A stretch of DNA of 64,000 nucleotides. Origin: Nothopassalora personata (lineage: Eukaryota > Ascomycota > Dothideomycetes > Mycosphaerellales > Mycosphaerellaceae). Both the position numbers and the translations under genes were made by a program. Below, piece after piece: positions 17,980 through 28,353 of this stretch. The DNA lies in NCBI GenBank assembly GCA_033816765.1, contig CM066295.1, positions 1,426,001 to 1,490,000 on the forward strand, given 5' to 3'. The notes below the pieces were generated by a model that saw only the letters and a program-made list of their open reading frames with translations, searched no databases and was not told the DNA's origin. Position 1 is the stretch's first letter; each line of letters opens with the position of its first letter.

Positions 17980-19647
17980 CTATTCGTGGTGGTGATCTTT
18001 CTGATGTGGTCGACCAGGCCCACCAAAATCACTCCAGTACCCTCTCGACGTCTCCGACATGTTCGAGATACATCTGGGATTCTCATACTCCTCCTTCCCA
18101 CCCACTGGCCAGATCGGCACGAAGCACACCTGGTTGTACTCGCAGCCACGACACCTCTTCCAGCTTGTCCAAGCTAGCCATGATTTGAGGTTGCGGATGT
18201 ACGCTATCGCTTCAGCGTAGTCGGTGCTTGCAGCCGCGGCTGACAGAGAGGCGCATAGAGTGGCGGTGACTTTCGTAATCGCTCTAAGGGCGAGGCCTTC
18301 TGGATCTGACTGGGCAGGAATATACTGCCATGTACATCGGCGGATTTCGTTGGAGCGGTTGCGGTCGCTGTAGTCGATGAAGGGCCGTAGGGCTCTGTCG
18401 GCTTCTGCTTGGAAAGATTCGAGGGTGTTGAGGTCGCCGGACGCGAGGTATTCAATGCGATCGCTGTATCTTGCGACCACCATATCGGCTACTGCTTGCC
18501 ACTCGATAGTTCCCTTTTTGTCGTCATGTAGCATCATCTCCTTGATGGCGTCGTGGACTGGGCGAAGGATATCTGAGTCATTCATCACGCGAGGCAGACC
18601 GTCTTCATTGAAGACGATGGCATCCCGATTGGCGAACAGGGTCACGAAGTGATCGTAGTTCAACTCGACACGATACCCACCAATGCCGTCGAATCTTGAT
18701 GCCACAGCACGGTAGTAGTTGATCGATTCGCCATCGTCACCGTGGCCAGGTGACCCACCCATTCTATCTCCTCTTGCCTCGGTAATACGCTTAACGTCCA
18801 AATCGCGTTCGAAAGAGCACAGAATTATCTCAAACCCTACCTCCATTCTTACAAAGCCATGGATGCGTCCTCTCCACTCTTTCTCAGCCATCTCGCATAG
18901 CTTCTCTGCGCGCCAAGCATCGCTCATCGGTCCTTCTAGACGTGGATCTTTGCGAAGTAGGACAATATCCTGCATGTCTAGTGTACCTTTCGCTGACTTG
19001 GCGGCGGACTGCCCATCAATGTACAGGAGACGAAGATCGTGCTTGGGCTTGTAGGTATGAAGATAGCCATGTCCTTCGTTGTTGGCATCAGGCCCAGGCT
19101 CAGGGTCAAACAGCGGTTTCTGCTGCGGCATGCGCGCACGCTCGCGCTGGGCCATTGTATGGGTCAGTGGCCGATCGTGAGGAGGATCATGTGGATATCG
19201 CGCCTTGGTCTCCCGTCTAGGCTTATCTTGGCCGAATGACCAGAACTTCGCACGACCGTCTACTGCTTGTGGCGGATGCCAGTCGTTGCCATCGTACAGC
19301 TCCTGTTCCGGACGAGGTGGGCTTCCAGGTGGCCCACCTTTCCGGGGTGGTGGCCCCCGTCGAGATCGTGCGAAGACGAGTGCGTGTTCAGGTTCGAAAG
19401 CCAGCCACTCTGGTCCATTGACCCGATCCGCCTTGTTCGTGCCGTGGTAGAGCTCTGTGCCTTCTGGTACTGTTGCAATGAAGAGGCTCATGCCATTGTG
19501 ATTGAGTGACGAACCCCATTGCCGCATGGAGCTGTGGATGGCGTTGAAGATGTGGTTGGCATTATCGATCTTGGGTGTCTCACGGCGATCCTGGGTGCTG
19601 GAAGATGCGAGACCAACTGCTAGGACGACCGTCCAGAGTGGATGCAT
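17980..19647 (-). CDS. Large conserved fungal secreted protein, function unknown
   Basis: Single exon. The frame is open from 19719, but ATG 19647 (codon 25) gives a convincing signal peptide, MHPLWTVVLAVGLASSS, so 555 residues are preferred. After a charged spacer comes a conserved-looking block ELYHGTNKADRVNGPEWLAF with EPEHALVFA, followed by a Pro/Arg/Gly-rich loop. Later blocks include HGYLHTYKPKHDLRLLYIDG, an acidic-basic middle and a C-terminal segment with CRGCEYNQVC, where paired Cys fit an extracellular fold. I recall similar proteins in many moulds, none with a known activity. LYHGT superficially recalls ADP-ribosyl-transferase folds, but that is not enough to assign one. Confidence 0.75.
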   Translation of the reverse strand: MHPLWTVVLAVGLASSSTQDRRETPKIDNANHIFNAIHSSMRQWGSSLNHNGMSLFIATVPEGTELYHGTNKADRVNGPEWLAFEPEHALVFARSRRGPPPRKGGPPGSPPRPEQELYDGNDWHPPQAVDGRAKFWSFGQDKPRRETKARYPHDPPHDRPLTHTMAQRERARMPQQKPLFDPEPGPDANNEGHGYLHTYKPKHDLRLLYIDGQSAAKSAKGTLDMQDIVLLRKDPRLEGPMSDAWRAEKLCEMAEKEWRGRIHGFVRMEVGFEIILCSFERDLDVKRITEARGDRMGGSPGHGDDGESINYYRAVASRFDGIGGYRVELNYDHFVTLFANRDAIVFNEDGLPRVMNDSDILRPVHDAIKEMMLHDDKKGTIEWQAVADMVVARYSDRIEYLASGDLNTLESFQAEADRALRPFIDYSDRNRSNEIRRCTWQYIPAQSDPEGLALRAITKVTATLCASLSAAAASTDYAEAIAYIRNLKSWLAWTSWKRCRGCEYNQVCFVPIWPVGGKEEYENPRCISNMSETSRGYWSDFGGPGRPHQKDHHHE

Positions 19648-19915
19648 GGTGTATAGGTACCCAAGTGACACTCCACGATTAAGCAGACTAGATACGAGAT
19701 GCAAACAACAAACATGCAACGACTTGGGAATATACAGACCTTATCTGATCGAGTCACGCGTAAGCTATATCGCCGTCGTGCAACGGCATTCGCGTCCATG
19801 TACGCGACATGGTGGGGAGAGGCGTCGTCAGCGCCTGGTTTTGCGTACCGATAAGGCACCGGACGAAGAGTAGGTCGTAGGAGAAGGGCCCTTCTTCTCC
19901 TGCTAGTTCGAGATG

Positions 19916-19992
19916 GAGAGACTTAGTTTCCCTTCGTAGAACGAAAGTACTTACGTCGTCCGCCACGTGAAGGCGCTCTCGAATTGGACGAC
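19916..19992 (+). repeat. Dispersed 77-bp repeat, copy 2
   Basis: Full-length match, by eye above 80 percent, to 1548-1624 beside the Gypsy relic. It shows that a fragment of the same element family landed here, 18 kb away, in the gene-rich part. Confidence 0.6.
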
Positions 19993-20281
19993 TGAGAGAC
20001 GAAGAGAGAGAGAGACAGAGAGAGAGAGAAGGTGCGGACAGCAAAAACGTAAACGAGCTATACGAGGCGCTTGTCGATCCCTCCGCTCCTTCGTCGCAAT
20101 CGTGTTTCTAGGCGCTTAGGAGTTTCGAGAAAATAAGTCATAAACAAGTAAAGGCCGGCGTAGATAGTATACCCGCTCGTTTAAAGGCGGCGACAGACAA
20201 CGAAGGGCAAAAGACGCAATACTAAAGTGTTGCGATATACTATATCTCCCAAATTTCATTAACGTTTTTGGGTTCCGGCGG

Positions 20282-20286
<5 letters not shown>

Positions 20287-20324
<38 letters not shown>
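20287..20324. repeat. GA dinucleotide microsatellite, 19 units
   Basis: Thirty-eight bases of uninterrupted GA. Confidence 0.95.
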
Positions 20325-20326
<2 letters not shown>

Positions 20327-20922
20327 TTCGCAACGGGGGCAAGGAATTGCGACTTCGTTCCGAAGGATGTTGAAACGATATCCCCGCTTGGCTGCATGTC
20401 GCCTGAAGGAGATATCAGGATCTTCTGCAGTGGTTTTCCACTGTCCAGGCGACGGTCGATTTCTTTAATGCTTCGTGCATCTTCTTTTCTGTCTCTCGGA
20501 CGATTGGCCGCATGGCTTCCACGTGCCGTGTATAGTGGTGCCATCCTCGTATTCAGCTGCAAATTACACACACCACCCTGGGCTCGATCGTAATCCACCA
20601 GGTGCTGAGGGTCTTGTTCGCTCCTTCGACTACAACATTGTTGCGGACCACGGTATTGTAGATTCTAAGAGTGCGTGCGGCTGTACTGTCAAGGCCTTGA
20701 AACGAAACTGAATGTTGACAACTGTAGAAGGAAACACTACGCCAAGACGATCTCTTCTCGGATTATACGGATAAGGGGGACTCACGCCATATTATATATC
20801 CCTCCGCTGCATCTGCACAAAATTTGCTCTGTCATCATTTAATCCTTTATTGAGTCGTGAATCTCACTTGCATTCTTTGAAGAAATCGCACCATAACAAC
20901 AATTTAGAGCAACTTCACCAGC

Positions 20923-21863
20923 ATGGATCCACTGCCGCGAGGCATGGAGCATGTCGACCGCCGTGAGCTCTACATGTCTTTGTCTGCCCGTGTGGCCTAC
21001 CTACATGAGTTTCTTGAATTTGGGCCAGGTGAGGAACTCGATGTCATACTGGAACGACCATCGATTGACAGGATCCAGATGATGTCGAAGCGCTTATCGA
21101 GGGTCAGAAATACATCAAGATGCTCATTCCACCCATCGTCAACATGGTCTTCAGGAAGCTCCTTAAATACGACATCACCGCTCGAGTATTCTCGAACCGA
21201 GACAGCCGTATTGAAGAGAACCCAGAGAGTTTCGTATCCGAAGAGAGCAGTGCCATGCAGCATCGAAAGATGTTCCTGCGATGGTACCTCACTAAGCTGA
21301 ACTCCGACCCGACCAAGATGGAATATTGGGAATATCTGGACAAGGTTGGCTTGATGCATTTTGGTGGAGGACGTCGCAACCCCCTTCACGTCGACTACGT
21401 ATTCCTTGGAGCTTGTCTCGGTTATATCCAGGATGCAATGATGGAATCGATCCTCTCACTCCCGAACCTTCCACTTACTCGCAAGATCGCACTCGTGAAA
21501 GCCGTCAACAAAGTCATATGGATTCAGAACGATCTGTTGGCGCGGTGGCATGTACGAGATGGGGATGAATATGTTGATGCAGCGCATGAGGAAAAGATTG
21601 AAGCACAAGCACAAGAGCCGGAAGGTTATCTGCACGGCAAGAAGATACTCGGCGACGGTGTTTCAAGTTCTGGTGCGGAAGACGCCTCAATACACACCAA
21701 CGGCACCAGCAACACCAGCGGGAGTAGGAAGACGATTCTAGGCCGTGACGTCGAAGACATAGAAAGACCAATGCAATGTCCCTTCAGCGGCCTCGCGATA
21801 GGCGATCAACGAGCAGAGATGATTAGACAGTCCCCCAAAGGCAACATGGATGAGGTGAGGTAA
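20923..21863 (+). CDS. Protoglobin-domain protein
   Basis: Exons 20923-21028 and 21079-21863 join over a 50-bp intron (GTGAGG..CCAG) to give 296 residues. The first about 195 residues resemble the fungal globin-sensor/protoglobin family. Helical blocks include RVAYLHEFLEF, KYIKMLIPPIVNMVFRKLL, HRKMFLRWYLTKL, KMEYWEYLDKVGLMHFG, HVDYVFLGACLGYIQDAM and KVIWIQNDLLARW. Conserved His in the HRKMF or LMHFG blocks are candidates for haem binding. The rest is low-complexity and may be regulatory. Family members are thought to bind haem and sense gases; the role here is unknown. A donor-like GTGAGGTAA at the stop and an open frame at 21950-22207 leave room for a further 3' exon. Confidence 0.8.
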
Positions 21864-22440
21864 CACTCTTCACCTCCAAGCGGAATTCCCAAGCTCCATC
21901 TCGAGGAGTCCGTAAGGAGAAACTGAAGCCGGACCCGTTTCGCTGACGAATGGACAAGCGTCGAACGTCTCCTCTTGATCCGCGCAGCGTCATCAGTCCT
22001 GCTCCGGACCTGCAGCGTCGGCATAGGTCACCTTTTGGCAGCATCAAACTCAAGAATCAGGCTCTCACGTACGATCGGAAGTATCTCGAAGGTCTGTCGC
22101 CACCGCCTACACATCAGGCGACGCTTAATAATGTTGCAGCCATTCCTCATTTTCTACCAATGCAACAGATCGGAACTCCACCGCAGGCAGCACGATCTTC
22201 AGAATGAGTGCCAGAGACATTCGATGCAGGAGTATTTTGAGAGAGATATGATCTTACCTTCCTCTCCCGTTTCAAGCTCTCCAAACTTTCTTCGGGCTCA
22301 GTGCCGCGATTGCGTCAATGCCTTCGAGGTCCCGCATTGAGCTTGGAAATTCACAAGAGCACATCAGTGATCAAAGGACAGGGCTATCTTCTACTCCATC
22401 ACTATCTTCATCAAGTTTCCCTAACACAAGCGCCACCACC
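21864..22440. other. Intergenic region, possible extra exon of the protoglobin gene
   Basis: About 0.58 kb. An 85-codon plus frame at 21950-22207 (with SPFGSIKLKNQALTYDRKY) could be a terminal exon of the upstream gene, but no clean splice pairing was established. The rest is the promoter of the next gene, with pyrimidine-rich sequence before ATG 22441. Confidence 0.35.
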
Positions 22441-23280
22441 ATGTCCACCCACGGCGTCCTCCTCGTCTTCGGCAGCGGCCCAGGCATAGGTCGCAACGTC
22501 GCTGCCCTGTTCGCAGAGCGCGGCTTCTCGAAAGTCGTCCTTCTCTCCAGAAACACAGATCGCCTGAAAGAAGATGCAGACTTGGTCAAGTCCAAAGCAT
22601 CGTCCACCGAGGTCATCACCGTCAAAATCGACCTTGCAAAATCAGATTTCGTCCGCAAAGCTCTCGAAGAAGTGGACGACCGCTTAGGCGACTGTCCAAT
22701 CGAAGCAGTGCTCTATAACGCCGCGCGAGTCGGCAAGAGCGAAATGCTGAAATTCCCAGCTGAGGATCTCCAGAACGATCTCCAAGTATCTCCCACCCAA
22801 GTTCCCAGCAAGCCACGATCGCCTCCCTAACACCACCCCAGATCACCGTCATATCCCTCTACATGGTCGCTCAATGGGCCCTCCCCCGCCTCCTCTCCAC
22901 CGCCAAGTCCTCCTCCTACCACGTCCCTGCCTTCCTTGTAACCTCCGGCGGGCTTTACAAGGATCCGTTCCCAAACCTCTTTTCTCTTGCGGCAGGCAAG
23001 GCGGGGCAGTATAATCTTGTGCATTCTATGTATAAGGAATTTCAGCCACAGGGCGTCCATTGCGCGCTTATCGTTGTGGAGGGGTTTGTTAAGGTATCAT
23101 GCCCCACTAGAAACGCATCTGAGGTAGAGAGTGTGGTTCTAATCGTGGTTCTACCAGGATGATGCGAAGGTTACGACGGCGAGGCATATTGCTGAGAAGG
23201 CGTGGGAGCTGTATGAGCAGCCCAAGGAGAAGGGGGATTTGGATGTGCAGATTGTGGATCCGGATTATGGGAGGGGTTAG
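22441..23280 (+). CDS. Short-chain dehydrogenase-like protein lacking the catalytic Tyr
   Basis: Three exons (22441-22785, 22842-23093, 23158-23280) with 56- and 64-bp introns give 239 residues, normal for an SDR. The cofactor motif FGSGPGIG is at residues 10-17, and the strand-4 segment is VLYNAARV. LVTSGGLY carries the Ser region. The expected YxxxK reads LAAGK (in SLAAGKAGQYNLV), so Lys is kept but Tyr is Leu. SDRs without this Tyr usually cannot do the normal proton transfer, so the protein may bind NAD(P) without classical dehydrogenase activity. ATG 22441 is chosen because it directly precedes the Rossmann strand. Both introns have GT..AG ends. Confidence 0.82.
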
Positions 23281-23632
23281 GGGGTGAGGAATAGGGAGAA
23301 GGAGGGGGTGGAAGAAAAGACACGGGGGAGCTTAATACGAGTCTTTATATGCAAAACACCCGCTCGTGGGGCCCATCATGATGATCCCCCTCGCAGCATC
23401 CTACTCCACACATGTCAAAGCACACATATGTCCTCGGCAACAAGCGGCACAGCCCTCGTCTACAGTAGATGTGCCGGCGCGCATGGGCGATGCAACTACA
23501 AAGGCGTCGAGACGGTGAGATGGCCAGATTTTGATTGACTGGCCATTCTCGAGCGCTCCGATTACGTAAGCATGAATAAATACTGCACCGCTTTCTTCCA
23601 ATCATCAAACACCATCCGAGCACGCCTCAACC
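23281..23632. other. Intergenic region, promoter of the nucleotidase gene
   Basis: About 350 bp. No convincing ORF. It separates two plus-strand genes. Confidence 0.4.
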
Positions 23633-24801
23633 ATGTCAAGCAAATACCAACTAGAACTTGATGTGGCTTGCAAAGCCGTACAGCACGTCGCAGTGCTCAC
23701 ACAGGGTCTACAACGAGAAACGATCAGCCAAGCTGGTCAAGTCAAGAAAAGTGACTTCTCACCAGTCACAATAGGCGACTTTGCCAGCCAGGCACTCCTA
23801 ACTTCAGCCTGTCATGGCGCCTTTCCAGCTGACAAGTATCTGGCCGAGGAGTCAGCAGACGACTTGAGACTGGACGATGCTCTCCTAGCACAAGTGTGGC
23901 AACTCACCGAAGACCTCACACCTGCATTTGAGAAGTCAAGTCTGCGAACTCCCGCTTCGAAGCAAGAGATATGCGATCTCATCGATTGGGGCGGCAAGCA
24001 GCAACGAAGCGACGACGGCAGAACTTGGATCTTCGACCCTATCGATGGGACTGCGACGTTTCTGAAAGGACAGCAGTATGCCATCAACTGTGCTTTCCTC
24101 ATCGAGGGCATCGAACAGATCGGCATCATCGGCTGCCCAAATGTACTGCTCGACTCGGATACAGTCAGTGAGCAAGAAGTCGACCACAACGGTCTCGGTC
24201 TCATGATCTTCGCGGTCCGTGGCGAAGGGACCTTCATCCGACCCATGCAGGATAATGGCGAGCTAGCACCTGCTACGAGAGTTGAGCGCCATGGTGACAG
24301 AGCCACTACGGACAAGTTGATCTGGTCTGATTGCGCTACGTATACCTCAACGATCGTGCATTTGCACCAGCAAGTGGCAAGCAAGCTGTACACGCCTTGG
24401 CCGGGGGTTGATCTGTTCAGCTCATTGATGAAGTATGCTGCACTTGGGCTTGGACGGTGCCATCTTGTCATCCGAATTTTCAAGTTTGCAAGTTGGAGGA
24501 GCAATATGTGGGATCATGCTGGTGGCGTGTTGATCTTTGAGGAAGCTGGTGGTAAGGTTACAGATCTTGAGGGGAAAGCGATCGACTTTTCGAAAGGGAG
24601 GAAGATGGCTGAGAGTGGGTGGTGTTCAAGAAGTATCTCCTGCGGGCGTGTTGGCTGACTTGGACTTCAGATTATGGGTTGGTCTGTGCTCCATCCGCCG
24701 TGCATGCTGAAGTTCTCAACATCGTTCAGGAGACCTTGAAGGCGCATGAGCAAGTCAATGGGCCTATACCGTGGGCCAAAGATGCTAATCAGAGGTCGTG
24801 A
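23633..24801 (+). CDS. 3'(2'),5'-bisphosphate nucleotidase, Hal2/Met22 type
   Basis: Exons 23633-24614 and 24671-24801 with a 56-bp intron (GTGGGT..TCAG) give 370 residues, close to yeast Hal2. The inositol-monophosphatase-superfamily metal sites are visible. AEES lies near residue 72, WIFDPIDGTATFLKG near 131-145, and MWDHAGGVLIFEEAGG near 290. After the splice, NYGLVCAPSAVHAEVL is the typical C-terminal block. The enzyme removes the 3' phosphate from PAP and PAPS, clearing the by-product of sulfate assimilation in the cytosol. In yeast it is the Li+/Na+-sensitive target in salt stress. Without splicing the frame would end early in an unrelated tail, which supports the intron. Confidence 0.93.
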
Positions 24802-26549
24802 GGCTGAGGTGTGGCAAATTTTGGCCAAGAGTCTCCTTACCTTGCACCAGCAACAAGCACCAAAGCCGCGGCGAGACCTCTATCCGACCACAGTCTGTGC
24901 CATGGGAACGCAGAGCTCTCTCACAGCAGTGTCTCACTCTGGCAGCTACTGGTCTCAATCAGCTCCAAATCGGTAGCACATCAATGCTGTCGCGTCCTGC
25001 AAGCTATAAGCAGATATGCTCCAGCATACGTGCGCGCATATGGCGTGGCTTTGCTGATCTACCGAGCGAGGCATTGAGCCTCAGTATGGGCTCTTTCGAG
25101 TTCACGCCCGACGAAGCCCGCGTGGACCAGCCAGCATCACACCACACCATATAGCCATCAACCGTCGAACCAGACATGTCACAAATCACACAGCATCTAC
25201 AACAAGCTCAAACAACCTCAGTTCCCATTTCCTTGTCTCTTTGATCATCTCGACCTTTTCTTACAACTCTCGCTCCACACACGAACCGGCAACCGCGCAT
25301 TATGTTCACCTAAGTTACCATCCTCACGGCCATCCTGGCCGAGTGTGCCTACTTCAGAACCAAATGACGCGGATCGATCTCAGGTCAACATCGGTCAGCT
25401 CAATTGTGCTTGCTACTCCCATACCATTGGCGTCCACCATTCGGACCGTCACCCCCTCAGCTAAAAGTGTAACCATAGCTACAACAACTACACCCACGAC
25501 TGAGCAGCCCAGTGGTACCCGAAGAAGTTCCGGCAATGCGACTACGATTCGAGTCACGCCTATACCGGAACGCTCCAGAGATCTCTTCGCCCTCACACAG
25601 TGCTCCACGCACTGGTGGCGCGAGTGCCAATCCTGCCATGAGCGAGTTCGTGGCTATGGGGCTGCTGTAGCTGTTGGCGCTCTCTATCTCTATTAACGGT
25701 GAGTTCCGCTTGCGGCAGCGTTGTATGATCGAGGACTCGGATAATGCATATAGACTTGATGTGTGGTGTAGCACGGACCTGTAACCCATTCACTTCAAGT
25801 TATAGCACCAGCGAAGGAGCTCGTAGGTGGCATTTGGGTCCCGGTCATCGTCGTGCTACTCGAGAGTATCCGCACGACTCTCGAGGACTTCTCCGGTAAG
25901 CGCCTTGCTGAACCAGAAGCAGTGCGCATTCATCTCGTTTGGGCCACAGCTGATGACCAGGTCTGGGGAACGCGGCGTCATTATCGAACCAACTAGACCA
26001 TATGTGAGCTCGGATTGTGCGGTTTCTCGCTGTGGATGAGATGTACCTGTGCATCTTGGAAAACGTGTCTGCGATTACTGTGACAGTGTTGTAGAGGGCC
26101 ATGTTCAACACTGGCGGGGGTTTTTTCTGTGTTTGACATGTGTTGTTGTCTTTGTGTCGCGATGTGTAAGTGGAACGAGCCAGCTTAGGTGTGCTTCCCT
26201 TTAGGGCGAGAATTCGTTACTTGTGACACGTCCGGCGAACTCGTCCATTCACTGGGCGATTCAGAGAGTCTCGTCCGTGTTAAGGCGTCTTTCTTTCTGG
26301 GCATACCCATGCCGGCCGGACGTCATGATTTGGCCGTTCTGCCTGAGAATGCTAGTGCAAAGCAGATGTGAGAAGCATAGCCAGATTCAGAGCATCCTAA
26401 GCTTTCCACACGACATGCTTCTCACACAGCCGTCTTTTGATAGAGCAAGAATACCCTAGGCACGCAAGACGGGTTTGGGACAACTCCGTGGCCGCAAGAC
26501 GTGCACTCAACACGCTTGTGCATTGAGTGGCGCCTGCAAAGAAAGGGCT
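24802..26549. other. Long intergenic region
   Basis: About 1.75 kb between convergent genes, the nucleotidase and the MFS transporter. A 111-codon Thr/Ser-rich plus frame from ATG 25364 to 25696 was examined but has no support as a gene. No repeat, RNA gene or other signal was recognised. Confidence 0.4.
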
Positions 26550-28353
26550 TCAACGGTGTCGTCTTGCTCGAAGCTTCTCTACTGGAGCCTCTACACGATA
26601 ATCCATCGCGTTGCTCAGATCGCCTAGCCAGAACAGCAAGACGCATGCAAAAGCTCCGAACGGCACCGCAATGATCCACACTACTCGGATAGAGTCAGCA
26701 TTGGCTTGCTGCAGAGCTGCGACCCCGGCTGCGGTGATCCGTGGCGTCAAGCCACACAGTGCCGGAAGGCCAATCTGACTGCCTTCAGTGAGACCAGTGA
26801 TAAAGTCTGAGACACATCGTGGCGGTAGGCCAGCTTGCAGCACCGCTGCAGAGACGTATTTCGGAACATATCGCTCAGCTCTGTTGCTGACTGCAGCTGT
26901 GTAGCTTGCTGTGAAGACCGTGGCTGCTATTGCTCTAGTAGAAGTGGTTACTGCTGTAGCAGTCGCAATCAGGCGGTGCGGGATGGAGAGGTGCACTGCC
27001 GCTATGATCAGGATGAGTGGTGCTCCAAAGCCAATACCTCCCAGAGCAGCGAACACGATAGCGCTCCTCGAGTCACCGGGCTGAATTGTGGCTAGGCCGA
27101 TCTGTGATGCCGTAAACAGTACGAATCCGACTAGAAGCGGAATACGGATTGTGCGGAACCGTGAGCTGAAGTAGCCATATGTCGTTGTAGAGAAAAGATT
27201 GGCCACCCAGAATGGTACGACTCTTGCCGATAGTAGAAAAGCATCGGTCTCGAAGAGATCTTCAGTTCTGTCAGATTGGGTCAGTCTCATATCCATCAAA
27301 TCATGGTACAACTTACAGCTGTGCATAGAAGATGACGAAGGCGAACAACATGACGCCCTCAACAAAGATCAGGAGTAAGCAAATCGCGAATGCTTTGCCG
27401 CCTCGAAATAGCTCATGGTTCAAGACCCCATTTGAAGTGGCCTTCCACTCGTAAAGCCCAAATAGCGCCATCGTGACGATCCCAGAGATTAGCGTGCCTA
27501 AGGTTTGGGAATCGCTCCAAAGATAGGTGCCACCACCAAGATTGAGTCCTATTAGGAACAAAGTGAGTCCTGTGACGAGTAGGAACAAGCCAGGCAGATC
27601 CAAAGCGCTTATCGACTGCTTGACAGTAGATGCCTCGTGCACAGTATATCTCTTGGGGGGCCGGTATCCGATAATGATAAAGAGAGCAGTGGTTCCCCAA
27701 AGCGCGAACTGTATCCAGTACCATTGTCGCCACCCACTGGAGGCACTTCTCTTGATCATGCCTCCAGCGCTCAAGATACCAGAGATAGTTCCAAGCGAAG
27801 CAGAAACGTTCACAGCGCCTTGACAAGCCGGCCGCCATTTCCTCGGAAGTATCTCACTTGGAATGCTGTACGCCAGTGGCACTGTCGCGAAGCCAAAGCC
27901 AATCAGAGTCTGGGCTGCGATAAGTCTGCCTACCGTTTCTGCACCAGGTGCAAGACCGGCTCCGATCAGTGAGATTAGACAAGACACGACGAGAATTGCC
28001 TTACGCGCTTGGAAGGTATCTGATGCTGTCGAAACGACGGGGCCGACGACTGCTTGAACAAGAGATAGAGCAATAGGAATCCAGGCCTGCTGTGCCGTAG
28101 CATTAAGATCTTTGCCAATGTACGAGAGTATAGTGGCTGGACCTTGGAGTGCAAAGACCTGCACGAAGTTGAGCATGAGCATGGCCGCGATGGCAACGGC
28201 GGTCCTCATGTGGAACTCAGGCTCGTGTTCAGCGTCGCTGTAGTAGAGATTGCTCCCAGTAGGAGCGGTGTCGTCACGATTTTCTTCATGCTCCTTGCAA
28301 GACTCTTCCAGGTTGGCGTCCTTACTTATGGCTTCGTCCGCAAGACTTGGCAT
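26550..28353 (-). CDS. MFS transporter, 14-helix fungal type (Tri12/siderophore-like)
   Basis: Exons 27317-28353 and 26550-27267 joined over a 49-bp intron (GTAAGT..ACAG) give 584 residues. The frame is open a little further upstream, but the first ATG is 28353. An acidic cytosolic N-terminus is followed by many hydrophobic helices, including VAIAAMLMLNFVQVFAL, AILVVSCLISLIGAGLA, LFIIIGYRPPKR and LPGLFLLVTGLTLFLIGLNL. The DTFQARKAILV segment fits the MFS loop between helices 2 and 3. The C-terminal half continues with about six helices. The layout fits fungal drug/trichothecene/siderophore proton antiporters of the plasma membrane. The substrate cannot be told, and no biosynthetic genes lie beside it. 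Confidence 0.88.

Larger units (their letters stand above)
19720..20922. other. Intergenic region with repeat debris and GA microsatellites
   Basis: About 1.2 kb. It contains a perfect palindrome AGAAGGGCCCTTCT (19882-19895), copy 2 of the 77-bp dispersed repeat, a GA-rich run near 20003-20030 and a pure GA array at 20287-20324. Sequence from 20040 to 20250 is CpG-containing and repeat-like. The last 200 bp are the probable promoter of the protoglobin gene. No gene is seen. Confidence 0.55.

Noticed and set aside
18204..19873. Numerous plus-strand ORFs across the secreted-protein gene
   Set aside because: They lie opposite a long convincing minus-strand coding frame.
23812..24504. 230-codon minus ORF
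   Set aside because: Antisense to the bisphosphate nucleotidase, which has clear catalytic motifs.
25241..25696. Thr/Ser-rich plus ORF of 151 codons (ATG at 25364)
   Set aside because: Low-complexity composition, no motif, no splice or family support; kept only as a remark in the intergenic entry.
16592..28353. Secondary-metabolite gene cluster (reductase, SDR, MFS transporter)
   Set aside because: No polyketide synthase, peptide synthetase, terpene synthase or P450 is present between or beside them, and unrelated housekeeping genes intervene.
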